The notes: generated by a model from the letters alone, not told the origin. A stretch of 24,037 bases of DNA from Coriobacteriaceae bacterium (GCA_004555335.1 SFII01000010.1:1-24037), one strand, 5' to 3'; positions 1 through 8,578 are shown, numbered from the stretch's first letter. Numbers and translations: made by a program.

Positions 1-866
1 ACGGGGAGCATCATCTTCACCGGGGCCTTCATCACCTTTTCCTCCACGTCCGCCCTATGCCTTTGACGGGCTTCCGCCGCAAGGGATTCCAGCTCGTCTG
101 CCAAAGGAGAGCCGAAGCGCATCGACCGGATCACGCTTTCCACGACCCGCTGGAACACCGCCGAGTCATAGCCTGCCGCCACATCGCGGAGCGCTTGCTC
201 GCGGGGTTTCAGGCCAGACCCCCATTCCCCTAGCGCGCGTTCCATTTCCCCCGCCAGGACCCCCGGGAAATACCGGCAATACAGCTTGAGCGCATAGTCG
301 AAGGAAAGGCCGCTGCGCAAGCCCAGGCAGAGCACTTCCAGGGCTTCGGAAAGATGGCCTTCCATCAAGCGCTTCCTGGCACCCGCCTCGCAACCCAGCG
401 CCCAATGAAGCCCGCGCCATCCGGCAATAAGCCCCAATAGCCCGCAGATGAGCGCCAGCTGGACGGAAAGAGCCAAGCCGAACGCCGCACCGACCAAACC
501 CCCCAGGACGCATGCGAGCACGCGGGCCCGTCCCATGCCCTCATCGGACAAGCGCCCGGAAAGCCCCGCAAGCCGGACCCTTTCCGCATAGCCCCCAAGG
601 ACCTTCCTGGAACCCGGGCGTCTGCCTGACCCGCCCTCCTTGGACCTGGCAAGCAAGGTCTGCTGGAGGGCGAGGTCGATCAGGAAAGCCGCAAGCCCGG
701 ACGAGAGCAGGGGCCTTGCTCCATCGACCCCGCTCGCAGCGCGTTCCTTCAGAGCCCTTCGCCACCTGATAACGGACTCCAGCTCCAAAAGCACCCGGCA
801 TGCAAGGAAACCGAAGACCGCCGCACACACCAGGGCGGATGCGAATCTGACTTCGGCGGGAATCAT
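1..866 (-). CDS. tadC: TadC-like type II secretion F-domain protein (partial, runs off left edge)
   Basis: Second inner-membrane platform protein of the Tad/Flp pilus secretion system. Reading back from ATG at 866 the frame stays open for 288 codons to the window edge, with no stop. A hydrophobic segment lies near residues 9-28, and two more near 115-150 around the stretch LSVQLALICGLLGLIAG. A T2SSF-type cytoplasmic domain follows, with the motif SEALEVLCLGLRSGLSFDYAL. The last readable residues (KVMKAPVKMMLP) are typical of the start of the terminal TadC membrane segment, so only a few tens of residues should be missing. The ATG directly abuts the tadB stop codon (867-869), with GGAGGT about 7 nt upstream, so translation is probably coupled. 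The gene is the fifth of the operon. The family call is strong; the exact C-terminus is unknown. Confidence 0.85.
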   Translation of the reverse strand, partial: MIPAEVRFASALVCAAVFGFLACRVLLELESVIRWRRALKERAASGVDGARPLLSSGLAAFLIDLALQQTLLARSKEGGSGRRPGSRKVLGGYAERVRLAGLSGRLSDEGMGRARVLACVLGGLVGAAFGLALSVQLALICGLLGLIAGWRGLHWALGCEAGARKRLMEGHLSEALEVLCLGLRSGLSFDYALKLYCRYFPGVLAGEMERALGEWGSGLKPREQALRDVAAGYDSAVFQRVVESVIRSMRFGSPLADELESLAAEARQRHRADVEEKVMKAPVKMMLP

Positions 867-1835
867 CTAGGACACCTCCACTTTCAAGATCCGCCTGATA
901 AGCATCACGCCGGCGCATTGCATCGCCAAAGCCGCCGCGAGCATCAGCATTCCCGCCGCGCTGGAAAAGAACGGCGCGAGGAAATCCTCCGTCATCAGCG
1001 AGAGCAGGCCAACCAAGGCGAAGGTGACACCCGTCACCACCTGGGCGGAAAGGCGCGCCTGGGCGGTTTGCACCTTGAGGGACCTGCGGAGCTCGAGCTC
1101 GCCCTCAAGGGATTCCCGGGCTGCATCCAGCACATGGCGCATGCTGCCGCCCGACTTGTGCTGCACCTCCAGCGCCACGGCGATGAAGGAAAGCTCGGGA
1201 ACCGACTGAGATGACCTGATGAGCTCGATCGCCTCTTCGGCGGAAGATCCGGTCTCCATGGCGTCGCTCGCACGCCCGAACAGATCCGCAATGGGTCCCG
1301 CAAGCTCTACCTTCAGCTGGTCGAAGGTCTGCCTGAGGGAAAAGCCCGCATGGAAGCATGCCCCCATGGCGCGCACCGCCTCGGGCAGCGCCTCGCGAAC
1401 CGCCTCGCGCTGCCTTTCGATCCCACGTACCGCCCACCCGGAAAGCCCCGCCACCAAGCAAGCGGCAAAGGCGATTCCCGCGAGAAGGGACCCGAAAACG
1501 GCCCCGGCAAAAAGCAAGAGCGCCATCGCAAAAAGGACATCGCTGCAAATTGCCTCCTTCGAGCACTTGCCGCCGCCAAGGGACACCCTCTGGCAGATGT
1601 GCTCGAAATAGCCATCGATCCTCCCGAAGCCCAGGATGCGGGCAGAGAGGCGCGCCAACGGAGGGAACCCCGAAAGAAGCACCCTCGACCGGATGCCGCC
1701 GGCACCTGCGCTTCTCTGGATGGAATCCGATTTGACGAATCCCGAAACCGCAGAGACGGCGAAACCGCATGCGCAAAGCCCGAACAAGAAGGCGAAGGCG
1801 ATTGCCGCTATCCCAGAGAAATCCGATGCATCCAT
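867..1835 (-). CDS. tadB: TadB-like type II secretion F-domain membrane protein
   Basis: Inner-membrane platform protein of the Tad pilus machine, 322 residues, about the usual TadB size. It has an N-terminal hydrophobic helix (residues 6-28, GIAAIAFAFLFGLCACGFAV), a membrane pair around 100-140, a T2SSF domain (about 145-265, with the pattern REALPEAVRAMGACFHAGFSLRQTF) and a hydrophobic C-terminal pair ending near residue 315. I chose ATG at 1835 because GAGG lies 7 nt upstream. The same frame is open further 5', but that stretch is arginine- and glycine-rich and overlaps tadA. With this start the gene overlaps the end of tadA by 28 nt and abuts tadC, consistent with translational coupling in one operon. 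Its paralogue tadC follows immediately, and the TadB/TadC pair normally forms the membrane platform driven by TadA. Confidence 0.85.
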   Translation of the reverse strand: MDASDFSGIAAIAFAFLFGLCACGFAVSAVSGFVKSDSIQRSAGAGGIRSRVLLSGFPPLARLSARILGFGRIDGYFEHICQRVSLGGGKCSKEAICSDVLFAMALLLFAGAVFGSLLAGIAFAACLVAGLSGWAVRGIERQREAVREALPEAVRAMGACFHAGFSLRQTFDQLKVELAGPIADLFGRASDAMETGSSAEEAIELIRSSQSVPELSFIAVALEVQHKSGGSMRHVLDAARESLEGELELRRSLKVQTAQARLSAQVVTGVTFALVGLLSLMTEDFLAPFFSSAAGMLMLAAALAMQCAGVMLIRRILKVEVS

Positions 1836-3124
1836 TCCCCCACCTCGCTTTCCTTGGCAACTCCCATTGCGGGAAGCATCCCGATCCACGAAGGCGCCTT
1901 GAGCCATTCGCCTTCGCCCTCGCCCCGATCCCAACGGAAAAGGGTATCCATACGAGCCCTTCGAGCCTGCCCATCGAAGGCAACCTGATCCACCTGGCTT
2001 ACATAACGCCTGCCATCGGCCGCCCTCGCCGTCTGGACGATGCAATCCAAGGCGCTTCCTATCTGGGCATCGATGACGTCTACAGGCAGATCGCTCGCAT
2101 AGCGCACCATCGTCCCCAAACGAAGGACCGCATCGGAGGGCGAGTTCGCATGCAAGGTGGTCAGGGACCCATCATGGCCCGTATTCATCGCCTGGAGCAT
2201 ATCGAGGGCCTCCGCCCCGCGGCATTCGCCCACGACGATCCGGTCGGGACGCATACGGAGGGAATTGATCACCAGATCCCTGATGCAGACCTCGCCGATT
2301 CCCTCGGAGTTCTTAGGCCGTGCCTCCAAGCGCACCACGTGGGGATGCTCATGGAAGCGCAATTCGGCGGAATCCTCGATGGTGATGATCCGCTCCGCAT
2401 GGCCGATCTTGCACGAGAGCGCGTTGAGCAGCGTGGTCTTGCCACTGCCCGTTCCCCCTGAGACCGCGATATTGCGCTTTGCCCGCACAGCCCAGGTGAG
2501 GAATTGCGCCATCTGGGCATCCATCGACCCCGATTCCACCATCTCCTCCAGCAATATCACGTGCTCCCTGAACTTCCTGACCGTCAGCACCGGCCCGTCG
2601 AGGGAAAGGGGCGGGATCACGGCATTCACCCTATGCCCTTGGGAAAGACGGGCATTCACCATGGGGGAGGATTCGTCGATGCGCCTGCCAAGGGGCCCGA
2701 TAATGCGGTCGATCAAGGTCCTGACCTGCTCGTCCTCCGTGAAGGGAGGCTTGAGCTCCTCGAGCTTCCCGTGGCGCTCCACATACAGCGATTTGCATCC
2801 ATTCACCATGATCTCGGTCACCTGGGGGTCTGCCAGCAACGCCTCGAGGGGACCGAGCCCGAAAACACCATCAAGCAGCGCCCTCGCCAATTCGGCCCTC
2901 GCTTGATCCCCCTGGGCCAGCCAGGGGCTTTCCTCGAACACGCGCATGCAGGCGATCCTCAGCTCGTTCTCCGCCTGCTTGGGATTGACAGCCATCATGG
3001 ACGCCACCTGATCCGAAGGGAGGATATCGCGCACCCTGCGCTTGAGCTCGGCCAATGCAGATCCACGCGGGGACTCCCGCGCATCGCCCCTGCCGGCGGC
3101 GTTGACCCATTCGGTCAGGCTCAT
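1808..3124 (-). CDS. tadA: TadA/CpaF secretion ATPase
   Basis: Hexameric type II/IV-type secretion ATPase that powers Flp pilus assembly on the cytoplasmic face of the membrane; 438 residues. An N-terminal helical domain (1-130) is followed by the ATPase core. Visible motifs are Walker A GGTGSGKTT (223-231), the acidic Asp-box IEDSAEL (249-255), Walker B RIVVGECRG (295-303) and the His-box TGHDGSLTTLHAN (315-327). The Asp-box, His-box and Walker set is diagnostic of the CpaF/TadA branch. I chose ATG at 3124 because it overlaps the tadZ stop as ATGA and has a strong purine-rich AGGAGGAGGA site just upstream. A start 18 nt further upstream is possible but lies inside that site. The gene sits between tadZ and tadB in the expected order. 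No key residue is missing. Confidence 0.95.
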   Translation of the reverse strand: MSLTEWVNAAGRGDARESPRGSALAELKRRVRDILPSDQVASMMAVNPKQAENELRIACMRVFEESPWLAQGDQARAELARALLDGVFGLGPLEALLADPQVTEIMVNGCKSLYVERHGKLEELKPPFTEDEQVRTLIDRIIGPLGRRIDESSPMVNARLSQGHRVNAVIPPLSLDGPVLTVRKFREHVILLEEMVESGSMDAQMAQFLTWAVRAKRNIAVSGGTGSGKTTLLNALSCKIGHAERIITIEDSAELRFHEHPHVVRLEARPKNSEGIGEVCIRDLVINSLRMRPDRIVVGECRGAEALDMLQAMNTGHDGSLTTLHANSPSDAVLRLGTMVRYASDLPVDVIDAQIGSALDCIVQTARAADGRRYVSQVDQVAFDGQARRARMDTLFRWDRGEGEGEWLKAPSWIGMLPAMGVAKESEVGEWMHRISLG

Positions 3125-4614
3125 TTCCTCCTCCTGCCCCACCTGCGCTTGCGGGGTTTCGATTCGACGAAGGGGACGTCGTCCTCCCTCGTGCGGGGCA
3201 TGGCTTCGTCCATCAGGATCTCCACGCTATGGGCGAAGGCATTGCCCGCTTCGAACAAAGCCATGGGATTGCCGCAACCCAGCTGCTCCTCGACCGAGAT
3301 GCCCCCGTCGAGCAGCTCGAACACCCGAACACCCTGCAGTGCGCTCGAGGCATCCGCCCCGGAAAACAGCGCCTTCCTGGAACAGCGGTTCATCGCGAAC
3401 AGGAAACCCTGGGATGCGATTCCACAGGACGCGCAAAGCTCGAGCGCGTGCCTGCATGCCCTGATCGACGAAGGCCGCTGATCGAGCAGGAAGAGCACAT
3501 TCGAGCTTTCCCCGAGCAACCTCATGTGCACATCGCTCCACGACGCTCCCGTGTTGACCACGATGACGTCGAATCTGGGCCGCAGCAGATCGAGAAGATC
3601 TTTGAACCGCGCCGAGACGAATTCCGAGCGTTCCAATCGAAGCGGCGCTGCCAACAACGCCGGCACCCCTTCCGAACATGCCAGACCTTCGATCCTGAGC
3701 GGGGATTCCAGCAGCTCGTCGCATCGCAAGGGAGCGTCATCGCCCATCAGGTAGGCAAGGTCCCCGAATTGCAGGTCGGCATCGAGCAGAAGCGTGCGCT
3801 TCCCGCAGCGCTTCGCGTAGCATGCGCACAATGCGGCAACGCTGCTTTTGCCGGTTCCGCCGCCCGCACCTGCGACGGTCAGCATCCAAGCACCCGTTGT
3901 TCGGGGAGAAACCGCGCAAGCGGCACTTCCCCCCGAAGGGGAAGCTGCACCTTCGGGCGAGGGCAGCGACTGTATAAGGGGCATGCCCGAAGGCATGAGC
4001 GGCCCCGGCCTAATGCCTGCAAAGGCATCAGGCACCGAAACCCCGGCATCGCAGGCTCCCTGTACCCGGGCGCCGCCTGCTATGGGAACCGAAGACGGCG
4101 CAGCCTGCCCCGCAAGGGGGGAAGGAGCACCCGACGCTCCCGGAAGCCCGCAGCCTCCCCCAAACCGGGCAGGTGCGGGAGCGCCCTGTGCCGCGGCGGC
4201 ATCCAACGGTCCGGATGCCGAAGGACGCGCCTCGCCGAACAGGGAGAACCTGCTCTTCGCGGTCCTGTACCTGCCCACGAAGGCAGCGCGGTCCATCACG
4301 TCGCCCAAACCGGCTGCAGAAGCCCTGCTTGCCAGGGACCCGCCCGCTTCGAAGCCGACGACGCGCACCTCCGCATCGGGACGGTCGTGCTTCAGGGCGG
4401 CTGCCAGGTTGATAGCCTCCATCTGGTCGCTTCCCGCAACCCATACTTCCACCGGCCCTTGCGCGCGGGCGACCATCGCCCGCGCCTCCAGCGCATCCGA
4501 TACGGTTGCGAGCCAGGATAACGACCCTATCTGCTCCCCTTCCAAGCCCAAAAGCTCGGGATGCATCAGGCTTTCCGAATCGGCGCAGAGGATCACATCA
4601 TTGCTCTTCTGCAT
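3121..4614 (-). CDS. tadZ: TadZ/CpaE-like MinD-family ATPase
   Basis: ParA/MinD-type ATPase thought to place the Tad pilus machine in the cell; 497 residues. The N-terminal part (about 1-125) looks like the atypical receiver domain of CpaE/TadZ. Residues about 128-238 form a Gly/Ala/Pro/Ser-rich, probably disordered linker. The P-loop domain starts near 243, with deviant Walker A GAGGGTGKSS (249-258) and LLLDADLQFGDL (275-286), as in MinD-like proteins. The C-terminus is very basic (RKRRWGRRRK), possibly a membrane or nucleic-acid contact. It overlaps cpaB by 17 nt upstream and tadA by 4 nt downstream, so it is firmly part of the operon. The linker is unusually long. The family assignment is clear; the localisation role is inferred from the family. 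Confidence 0.88.
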   Translation of the reverse strand: MQKSNDVILCADSESLMHPELLGLEGEQIGSLSWLATVSDALEARAMVARAQGPVEVWVAGSDQMEAINLAAALKHDRPDAEVRVVGFEAGGSLASRASAAGLGDVMDRAAFVGRYRTAKSRFSLFGEARPSASGPLDAAAAQGAPAPARFGGGCGLPGASGAPSPLAGQAAPSSVPIAGGARVQGACDAGVSVPDAFAGIRPGPLMPSGMPLIQSLPSPEGAASPSGGSAACAVSPRTTGAWMLTVAGAGGGTGKSSVAALCACYAKRCGKRTLLLDADLQFGDLAYLMGDDAPLRCDELLESPLRIEGLACSEGVPALLAAPLRLERSEFVSARFKDLLDLLRPRFDVIVVNTGASWSDVHMRLLGESSNVLFLLDQRPSSIRACRHALELCASCGIASQGFLFAMNRCSRKALFSGADASSALQGVRVFELLDGGISVEEQLGCGNPMALFEAGNAFAHSVEILMDEAMPRTREDDVPFVESKPRKRRWGRRRK

Positions 4615-5254
4615 CTTCTTCCTCCTTCTCGGTCTGGGAGGGCAGGGTCAAGTAGAGCGTCGAGGATTGGGTTGCCGCAATCACCTGCTCGACCTGCGAG
4701 GGTTCGACGGCGAGCGTGACCCAGCTTGACGAACCGCTGCCGTTTCCCGCCGAGGCAACATAGGCCCCGCTGATCAGCAGCGAGGTTTCGGAGGGGCCGG
4801 AAGCGTATACATCGACGATCGATCCCGCCTCTAAGGCCCCTCCTACCGCCTGCGCCTGATCGAGCTCCACGCTCACCGCCTGCAAGCCCGAAGGAACGCT
4901 GATATTCAGCGAAGACCCCTCGAAATGACGGGAGGAAAGGACCTCCCCCTCCACGATCGATGAGGTGGCACGCTTGCCCGACACATCGTCGAAGGATTCC
5001 ACCGCCTCGGTGGGAAGCAGGTCCACCAACCACATCTTCGTCGTCGCGTTCGCGGATGTGATGGTTTCCCCCGCGGGGATATCCTGGCTGGCAACGCACA
5101 CCTCCAGCTGCTCGCCGCCATACCGGGAAAGAGCCTCATTCCTAGCCTGATTGGCTTCCTGTCGGACCTGACCCGTATACAAGGCAACCGAGAAAGCGCA
5201 GGTGAGGGCGCTTGCAATACAAAGCGCCATTGTCGTTTTCCGTTTCATCGCCAT
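4598..5254 (-). CDS. cpaB: CpaB/RcpC-like Flp pilus assembly protein
   Basis: First gene of the tad operon, 218 residues. An N-terminal hydrophobic segment (about residues 9-28, TMALCIASALTCAFSVALYT) anchors or exports the protein. It is followed by a SAF-like domain (about 48-110, with the motif VASQDIPAGETI and SSIVEGEVLSSRHF) and an RcpC/CpaB-type beta-rich region to about 205. The tail is very acidic (EKEEEDAEEQ). In Gram-negative Tad systems RcpC associates with the outer-membrane secretin. This window shows no secretin, and for an actinobacterial cell an envelope-stabilising role is only an inference. The ATG at 5254 has AGGAGG 5 nt upstream; a second in-frame ATG at 5248 is the alternative. 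The gene overlaps tadZ by 17 nt. About 100 bp separates it from the cysS terminator and should contain the operon promoter. Confidence 0.8.
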   Translation of the reverse strand: MAMKRKTTMALCIASALTCAFSVALYTGQVRQEANQARNEALSRYGGEQLEVCVASQDIPAGETITSANATTKMWLVDLLPTEAVESFDDVSGKRATSSIVEGEVLSSRHFEGSSLNISVPSGLQAVSVELDQAQAVGGALEAGSIVDVYASGPSETSLLISGAYVASAGNGSGSSSWVTLAVEPSQVEQVIAATQSSTLYLTLPSQTEKEEEDAEEQ

Positions 5255-5298
5255 CCTTTCCTCCTAGGGAGATGATGCACGCGCGACCTTACGGAAAG

Positions 5299-5325
5299 CC
5301 TGCATTACACCTGCAGGAAACCTGC
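5299..5325. promoter_or_regulatory. Three CCTGC repeats at 11-bp spacing upstream of the tad operon
   Basis: CCTGC occurs at 5299-5303, 5310-5314 and 5321-5325, exactly 11 bp apart, in the short gap between the cysS terminator and the cpaB start. Helically phased short repeats upstream of an operon often bind an oligomeric regulator. No regulator is identified here and no convincing -35/-10 pair was found, so the role is a guess. Confidence 0.35.
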
Positions 5326-5352
5326 CCGAAACCGATTGCGACCCAACAGAAA

Positions 5353-5382
5353 AGCCGCGCAACCCTTGCAGGCTGCGCGGCT
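5353..5382 (-). terminator. Intrinsic terminator of the ispD-ispF-cysS unit
   Basis: A perfect 9-bp stem (AGCCGCGCA with TGCGCGGCT) has a 12-nt loop. Read on the minus strand it is followed by TTTTCTGTT. It lies about 70 nt after the cysS stop codon and separates that unit from the tad operon. Confidence 0.8.
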
Positions 5383-5453
5383 CGTTATCCGCAATCCGGC
5401 TTCTCGGCCGTTTTATTATGCTCCCCGCGCAACCGCGCAGGGTCGATGGCGCC

Positions 5454-6956
5454 TTAGCGCGCCTCGAAGGTCACGCGGGCGCCCTGAGGGGTATCCTCGA
5501 TGGTGAAGCCCATGCCGGTCAGGCCGTCGCGGACCTTGTCGGCAAGCTGGAAGTCGCGGTTCTTACGCGCGTCGGCGCGCGCCTGAAGCAGCGCATCGAC
5601 GGCGGCAACGGGATCGGAGCCCTCGAACACGCCCAGTTCAGCTGCGAAATCGCAGACTTCCTGCGGGTATTCGCAGTCGGCTTCCCCGGCTTCCAGCATG
5701 ACGCCGAACACGTCCATGATCTCGACGATCTTGGCGCGGGCGGAAGCCAGGACATCCACATCTTCCTTGGAAACGGTCTTATCGCCCAGCTGCGCGTTCA
5801 CATCCGCAACGAACGCGAACAGGGAACCCAGGGCACCTGCGGTGTTGAAGTCGTCGTCCATGGACGCGGTGAAGTCATCGTCCAGCTTGCGCACGCCGGC
5901 CTCGATGGCAGCCGCGTCGATGGGGCTTTCCACATCCTGAGCGTTGCCGATAGCCCAATCCAGGCGCTTGACCAGGCCCGCGATACGGTCCAATGCCGCC
6001 TCGGATTCCTTCAGGCGCTCTTCGCTGAAGTCCAGGGGGGAGCGGTAGTGGGTCTGGATCATGAGCATGCGCAGCACTGCGGGCTTGGTGGTTTCCAGCA
6101 CGTCGCGTAGCAGCAGGAAATTGCCCAAGGACTTGCTCATCTTCTCGGAATTGATCTGCAGCATGCCGCTGTGGATCCAATAGTTCGCAAAGCCCTGGCC
6201 GTATGCCGCCTCGCTCTGCGCGATCTCGTTCTCATGATGGGGGAACACCAGGTCGGCGCCGCCGCCATGGATGTCGAAGGGCAGATCCAGGTACTTCTTG
6301 GACATCGCGGAGCATTCGATATGCCAGCCGGGACGACCCTGGCCCCAGGGGGATTCCCAAGAGGGCTCGCCGGGCTTGGCGGCCTTCCAGACGGCGAAGT
6401 CCAAAGGATCGCGCTTGCGGTCGCCGATGCCCGCCACGCCATCGGCGCGCAGGTCGCGATGGCCGGATTCCATCTCGTCCACATCGCGGTGGGACAGCTT
6501 GCCGTACTGGGGGAAGCTGCGGACGCTGAAGTAGACATCGCCTTCGGCCTCGTAGGCATGGCCGGTGTCGATCAGGCGCTGGACCAGCTCGATCATTTCC
6601 GGGATCTCCTCGGTCGCCTTCGGACGGACCGTGGGGTCGGCCACGCAGGCCTTATGCATGTCGTCGATGAAGGCCTCGGTGAACTCCGCGGCAACCTCTG
6701 CGGCGGTACGGCCGGTCCTGTTCGCCTCGTTGATGATCTTGTCGTCCACGTCGGTGACGTTCTGCACGAAGGTGACGTCGAAGCCCCTCCAGGTCAGATA
6801 GCGGCGGATGATGTCGAAGCTGATGAAGGTGCGGGCATTGCCGATATGGATGTAGTTGTACACGGTGGGGCCGCAGACGTACATGCGGACCTTGCCCTCG
6901 TCGATGGGCTTGAATTCTTCCTTGGTGCGGGTCTGGGTGTTGTAAACCTTGATCAT
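5454..6956 (-). CDS. cysS: Cysteinyl-tRNA synthetase
   Basis: Class I aminoacyl-tRNA synthetase that charges tRNA-Cys with cysteine; 500 residues against about 460 in E. coli. Visible motifs are HIGN (37-40, the HIGH-motif variant usual in CysRS) and KMSKS (272-276). The zinc site can be read as C28, C215, H240 and E244, which match the E. coli ligands C28, C209, H234 and E238. The C-terminal part contains the DALR-type helical anticodon-binding region and ends with a small strand-rich tail. I chose ATG at 6956, with AGAGG 7 nt upstream; a TTG 6 nt further upstream is less likely. It lies 60 nt downstream of ispF on the same strand and ends at the strong hairpin at 5353-5382, so it is probably co-transcribed with ispD-ispF. 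Confidence 0.97.
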   Translation of the reverse strand: MIKVYNTQTRTKEEFKPIDEGKVRMYVCGPTVYNYIHIGNARTFISFDIIRRYLTWRGFDVTFVQNVTDVDDKIINEANRTGRTAAEVAAEFTEAFIDDMHKACVADPTVRPKATEEIPEMIELVQRLIDTGHAYEAEGDVYFSVRSFPQYGKLSHRDVDEMESGHRDLRADGVAGIGDRKRDPLDFAVWKAAKPGEPSWESPWGQGRPGWHIECSAMSKKYLDLPFDIHGGGADLVFPHHENEIAQSEAAYGQGFANYWIHSGMLQINSEKMSKSLGNFLLLRDVLETTKPAVLRMLMIQTHYRSPLDFSEERLKESEAALDRIAGLVKRLDWAIGNAQDVESPIDAAAIEAGVRKLDDDFTASMDDDFNTAGALGSLFAFVADVNAQLGDKTVSKEDVDVLASARAKIVEIMDVFGVMLEAGEADCEYPQEVCDFAAELGVFEGSDPVAAVDALLQARADARKNRDFQLADKVRDGLTGMGFTIEDTPQGARVTFEAR

Positions 6957-7016
6957 ATGCAAACCTCTATCGGTACGGTGTCTCTAACGGGAAATGCGGG
7001 AAGCTGATACGGCGCA

Positions 7017-7514
7017 TCAACATCGCTCGAGCAAGGCGACCGCCTGGGCCGTGATGCCCTCTTCCCTGCCCTCGTAGCCCAGCCATTCGCTCGTCGTGGC
7101 CTTCACGCCCACGTTCTCCACGGGGATGCCCATGGCGTCGGCCAGGTTCTTCCTCATTGCGTCGCGATGGGGGGAAAGCTTCGGCGCCTGGGCCGTGACC
7201 ACGCTGTCCACGTCCACGATCTCGAAGCCCAGGGAGCGCACATGCGCCGCCACCTCCGCGAGCAGCCTCATGGAATCGGCCCCCGCATATGCCGGATCGG
7301 TGTCGGGGAAGAGCTTGCCGATATCGCCCGCACGCGCCGCGCCCAACAGGGCATCGGAAACCGCATGCGCGAGCACATCGGCGTCGGAGTGGCCCAGAAG
7401 GCCGCGCTCATGCGGGATATCGACGCCGCCCAGGATGAGCCTGCGCCCTTCCGCCAGGGCATGGACGTCGGTCCCCAGGCCGATGCGCAGGCTACCGGCT
7501 GCCATCTTCGGCAC
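7017..7514 (-). CDS. ispF: 2-C-methyl-D-erythritol 2,4-cyclodiphosphate synthase
   Basis: Catalyses the cyclisation step of the MEP isoprenoid pathway (CDP-ME 2-phosphate to MEcPP plus CMP) in the cytoplasm; 165 residues, about the usual length. The metal-binding residues are visible as D16 and H18 in GTDVHAL, and H50 in VLAHAVSDALLG. GHSDAD (41-46) and the C-terminal substrate-binding stretch VKATTSEWLGYEGREEGI are typical. I chose GTG at 7514 because GAGGA lies 5 nt upstream; an ATG at 7505 is the alternative. The start overlaps the end of ispD by 23 nt, so the two are coupled. ispD and ispF encode steps 3 and 5 of the same pathway and are often adjacent or fused; here they are separate overlapping genes. 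Confidence 0.96.
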   Translation of the reverse strand: MPKMAAGSLRIGLGTDVHALAEGRRLILGGVDIPHERGLLGHSDADVLAHAVSDALLGAARAGDIGKLFPDTDPAYAGADSMRLLAEVAAHVRSLGFEIVDVDSVVTAQAPKLSPHRDAMRKNLADAMGIPVENVGVKATTSEWLGYEGREEGITAQAVALLERC

Positions 7515-8403
7515 CGTCTTCCTCGGTGAAGCGATGGGATTCTTCCAGATGGATGGCCTGGGCCACCACGGCCGCCGCCAGCATCTCGTAGTCTTCGGGC
7601 ACGGTGAGCTTGATGTTGTCGCGCTTGCCTTCCACCATCATCACACGTCCGCCCAAGCGCTCGATCAGGGAGGAGTCGTCGGTTCCCACGAAGCCGTCGG
7701 ACAGGGCGGATGCATGCGCCCTGCGGTAGATGCCCGTCCTGAACGCCTGCGGGGTCTGGGCGTTCCAGAACACCTTGCGGTCGGGGGTCCCCACGATCAC
7801 GCCGTCTTCCACGATCTTCAGGGTGTCCACGGAAGGATGGCCCACCACCACGCCGTCGGCGTCGATGGAGCCCTTGAGCACGTTCAGCGCGTAGGAGATG
7901 AGATCGGGGGAGATGAGCGGCCTCGCACCGTCATGGAGCATGACGAACTCGAAGTTCTCGGAAACGTATTCCAGGCCGGAGAAGGCGGATTCCTGGCGAA
8001 GGTCGCCTGCGGGGGCGAAGACCACGGGGGTGACGAAGGGGAAGGGATCGATCGCGCGCTCCTTGTACTCCTGCATGCGGTCTTCGGGGCACACGATGAC
8101 GATCTGGCCCACATCGGGCACGGCATCGAAGGATTCGGCGGACCAGGTGAGGATGGGCCTTCCGGCGATCTCGACCATCTGCTTGCCGCCCTCGCGACCG
8201 AAACGCTCGCCCGAACCGCCCGCAAGGATGATGGCAGCGGTCTTGGCCTTCGGGTCGACCTTGCCCTCGAAGCCGACGGAGATCTGCGTGATCGCCGCCA
8301 TGCTGGGGGTCTTCATGTTCATTACCGGATTCTCAAGCGCACGGGGCGCGTAAACCGGGTCGATCGCCTGAGGAGCGGTCTTGGCATCCTTTCCCTGATC
8401 CAT
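7492..8403 (-). CDS. ispD: 2-C-methyl-D-erythritol 4-phosphate cytidylyltransferase with N-terminal extension
   Basis: Transfers CMP from CTP to MEP, the third step of the MEP isoprenoid pathway. The protein has 303 residues, against about 230 for a typical IspD. The catalytic core begins near residue 54, with the nucleotide-binding motif LAGGSGERFG (60-69) and KQ at 74-75. HDGARP (157-162) and the C-terminal motif NIKLTVPED (263-271) follow. Residues 1-53 have no counterpart in E. coli IspD and no recognisable domain. The ATG at 8403 is supported by AAGGAG 5 nt upstream, so the extension is probably real, although in-frame internal ATG codons (for example residues 28, 30 and 35) could serve as later starts. 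It is the first gene of the ispD-ispF-cysS unit, and its leader has a hairpin at 8438-8456. Confidence 0.94.
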   Translation of the reverse strand: MDQGKDAKTAPQAIDPVYAPRALENPVMNMKTPSMAAITQISVGFEGKVDPKAKTAAIILAGGSGERFGREGGKQMVEIAGRPILTWSAESFDAVPDVGQIVIVCPEDRMQEYKERAIDPFPFVTPVVFAPAGDLRQESAFSGLEYVSENFEFVMLHDGARPLISPDLISYALNVLKGSIDADGVVVGHPSVDTLKIVEDGVIVGTPDRKVFWNAQTPQAFRTGIYRRAHASALSDGFVGTDDSSLIERLGGRVMMVEGKRDNIKLTVPEDYEMLAAAVVAQAIHLEESHRFTEEDGAEDGSR

Positions 8404-8437
8404 CAGCTCTCCTTGACTCGCGAAATCATTAGGGGGT

Positions 8438-8456
8438 GCGTTGCAGGGCGCAACGC
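8438..8456 (-). other. Hairpin in the ispD leader
   Basis: A perfect 7-bp inverted repeat (GCGTTGC/GCAACGC, 5-nt loop) lies 35 nt upstream of the ispD start codon. It could be an operator or an mRNA leader hairpin. There is no following T-run, so it is not a normal terminator. Confidence 0.4.
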
Positions 8457-8551
8457 GCATTCGTTCATTTTATCGCAGTTGAAAGCCCCATTTCCACCTG
8501 CAACGAATATATCGGCATACGCACGGCAACGCCGCATCCCCCATCACAGAA

Positions 8552-8578
8552 GATGCCCCGGCATGACGCCGGGGCATC
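8552..8578 (-). terminator. Terminator after clpC
   Basis: A perfect 11-bp GC-rich stem (GATGCCCCGGC with GCCGGGGCATC, 5-nt loop) lies 61 nt downstream of the clpC stop on the minus strand. The following bases (TTCTG) form only a weak T-run, but the position and stem strength fit a terminator separating clpC from ispD. Confidence 0.7.
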
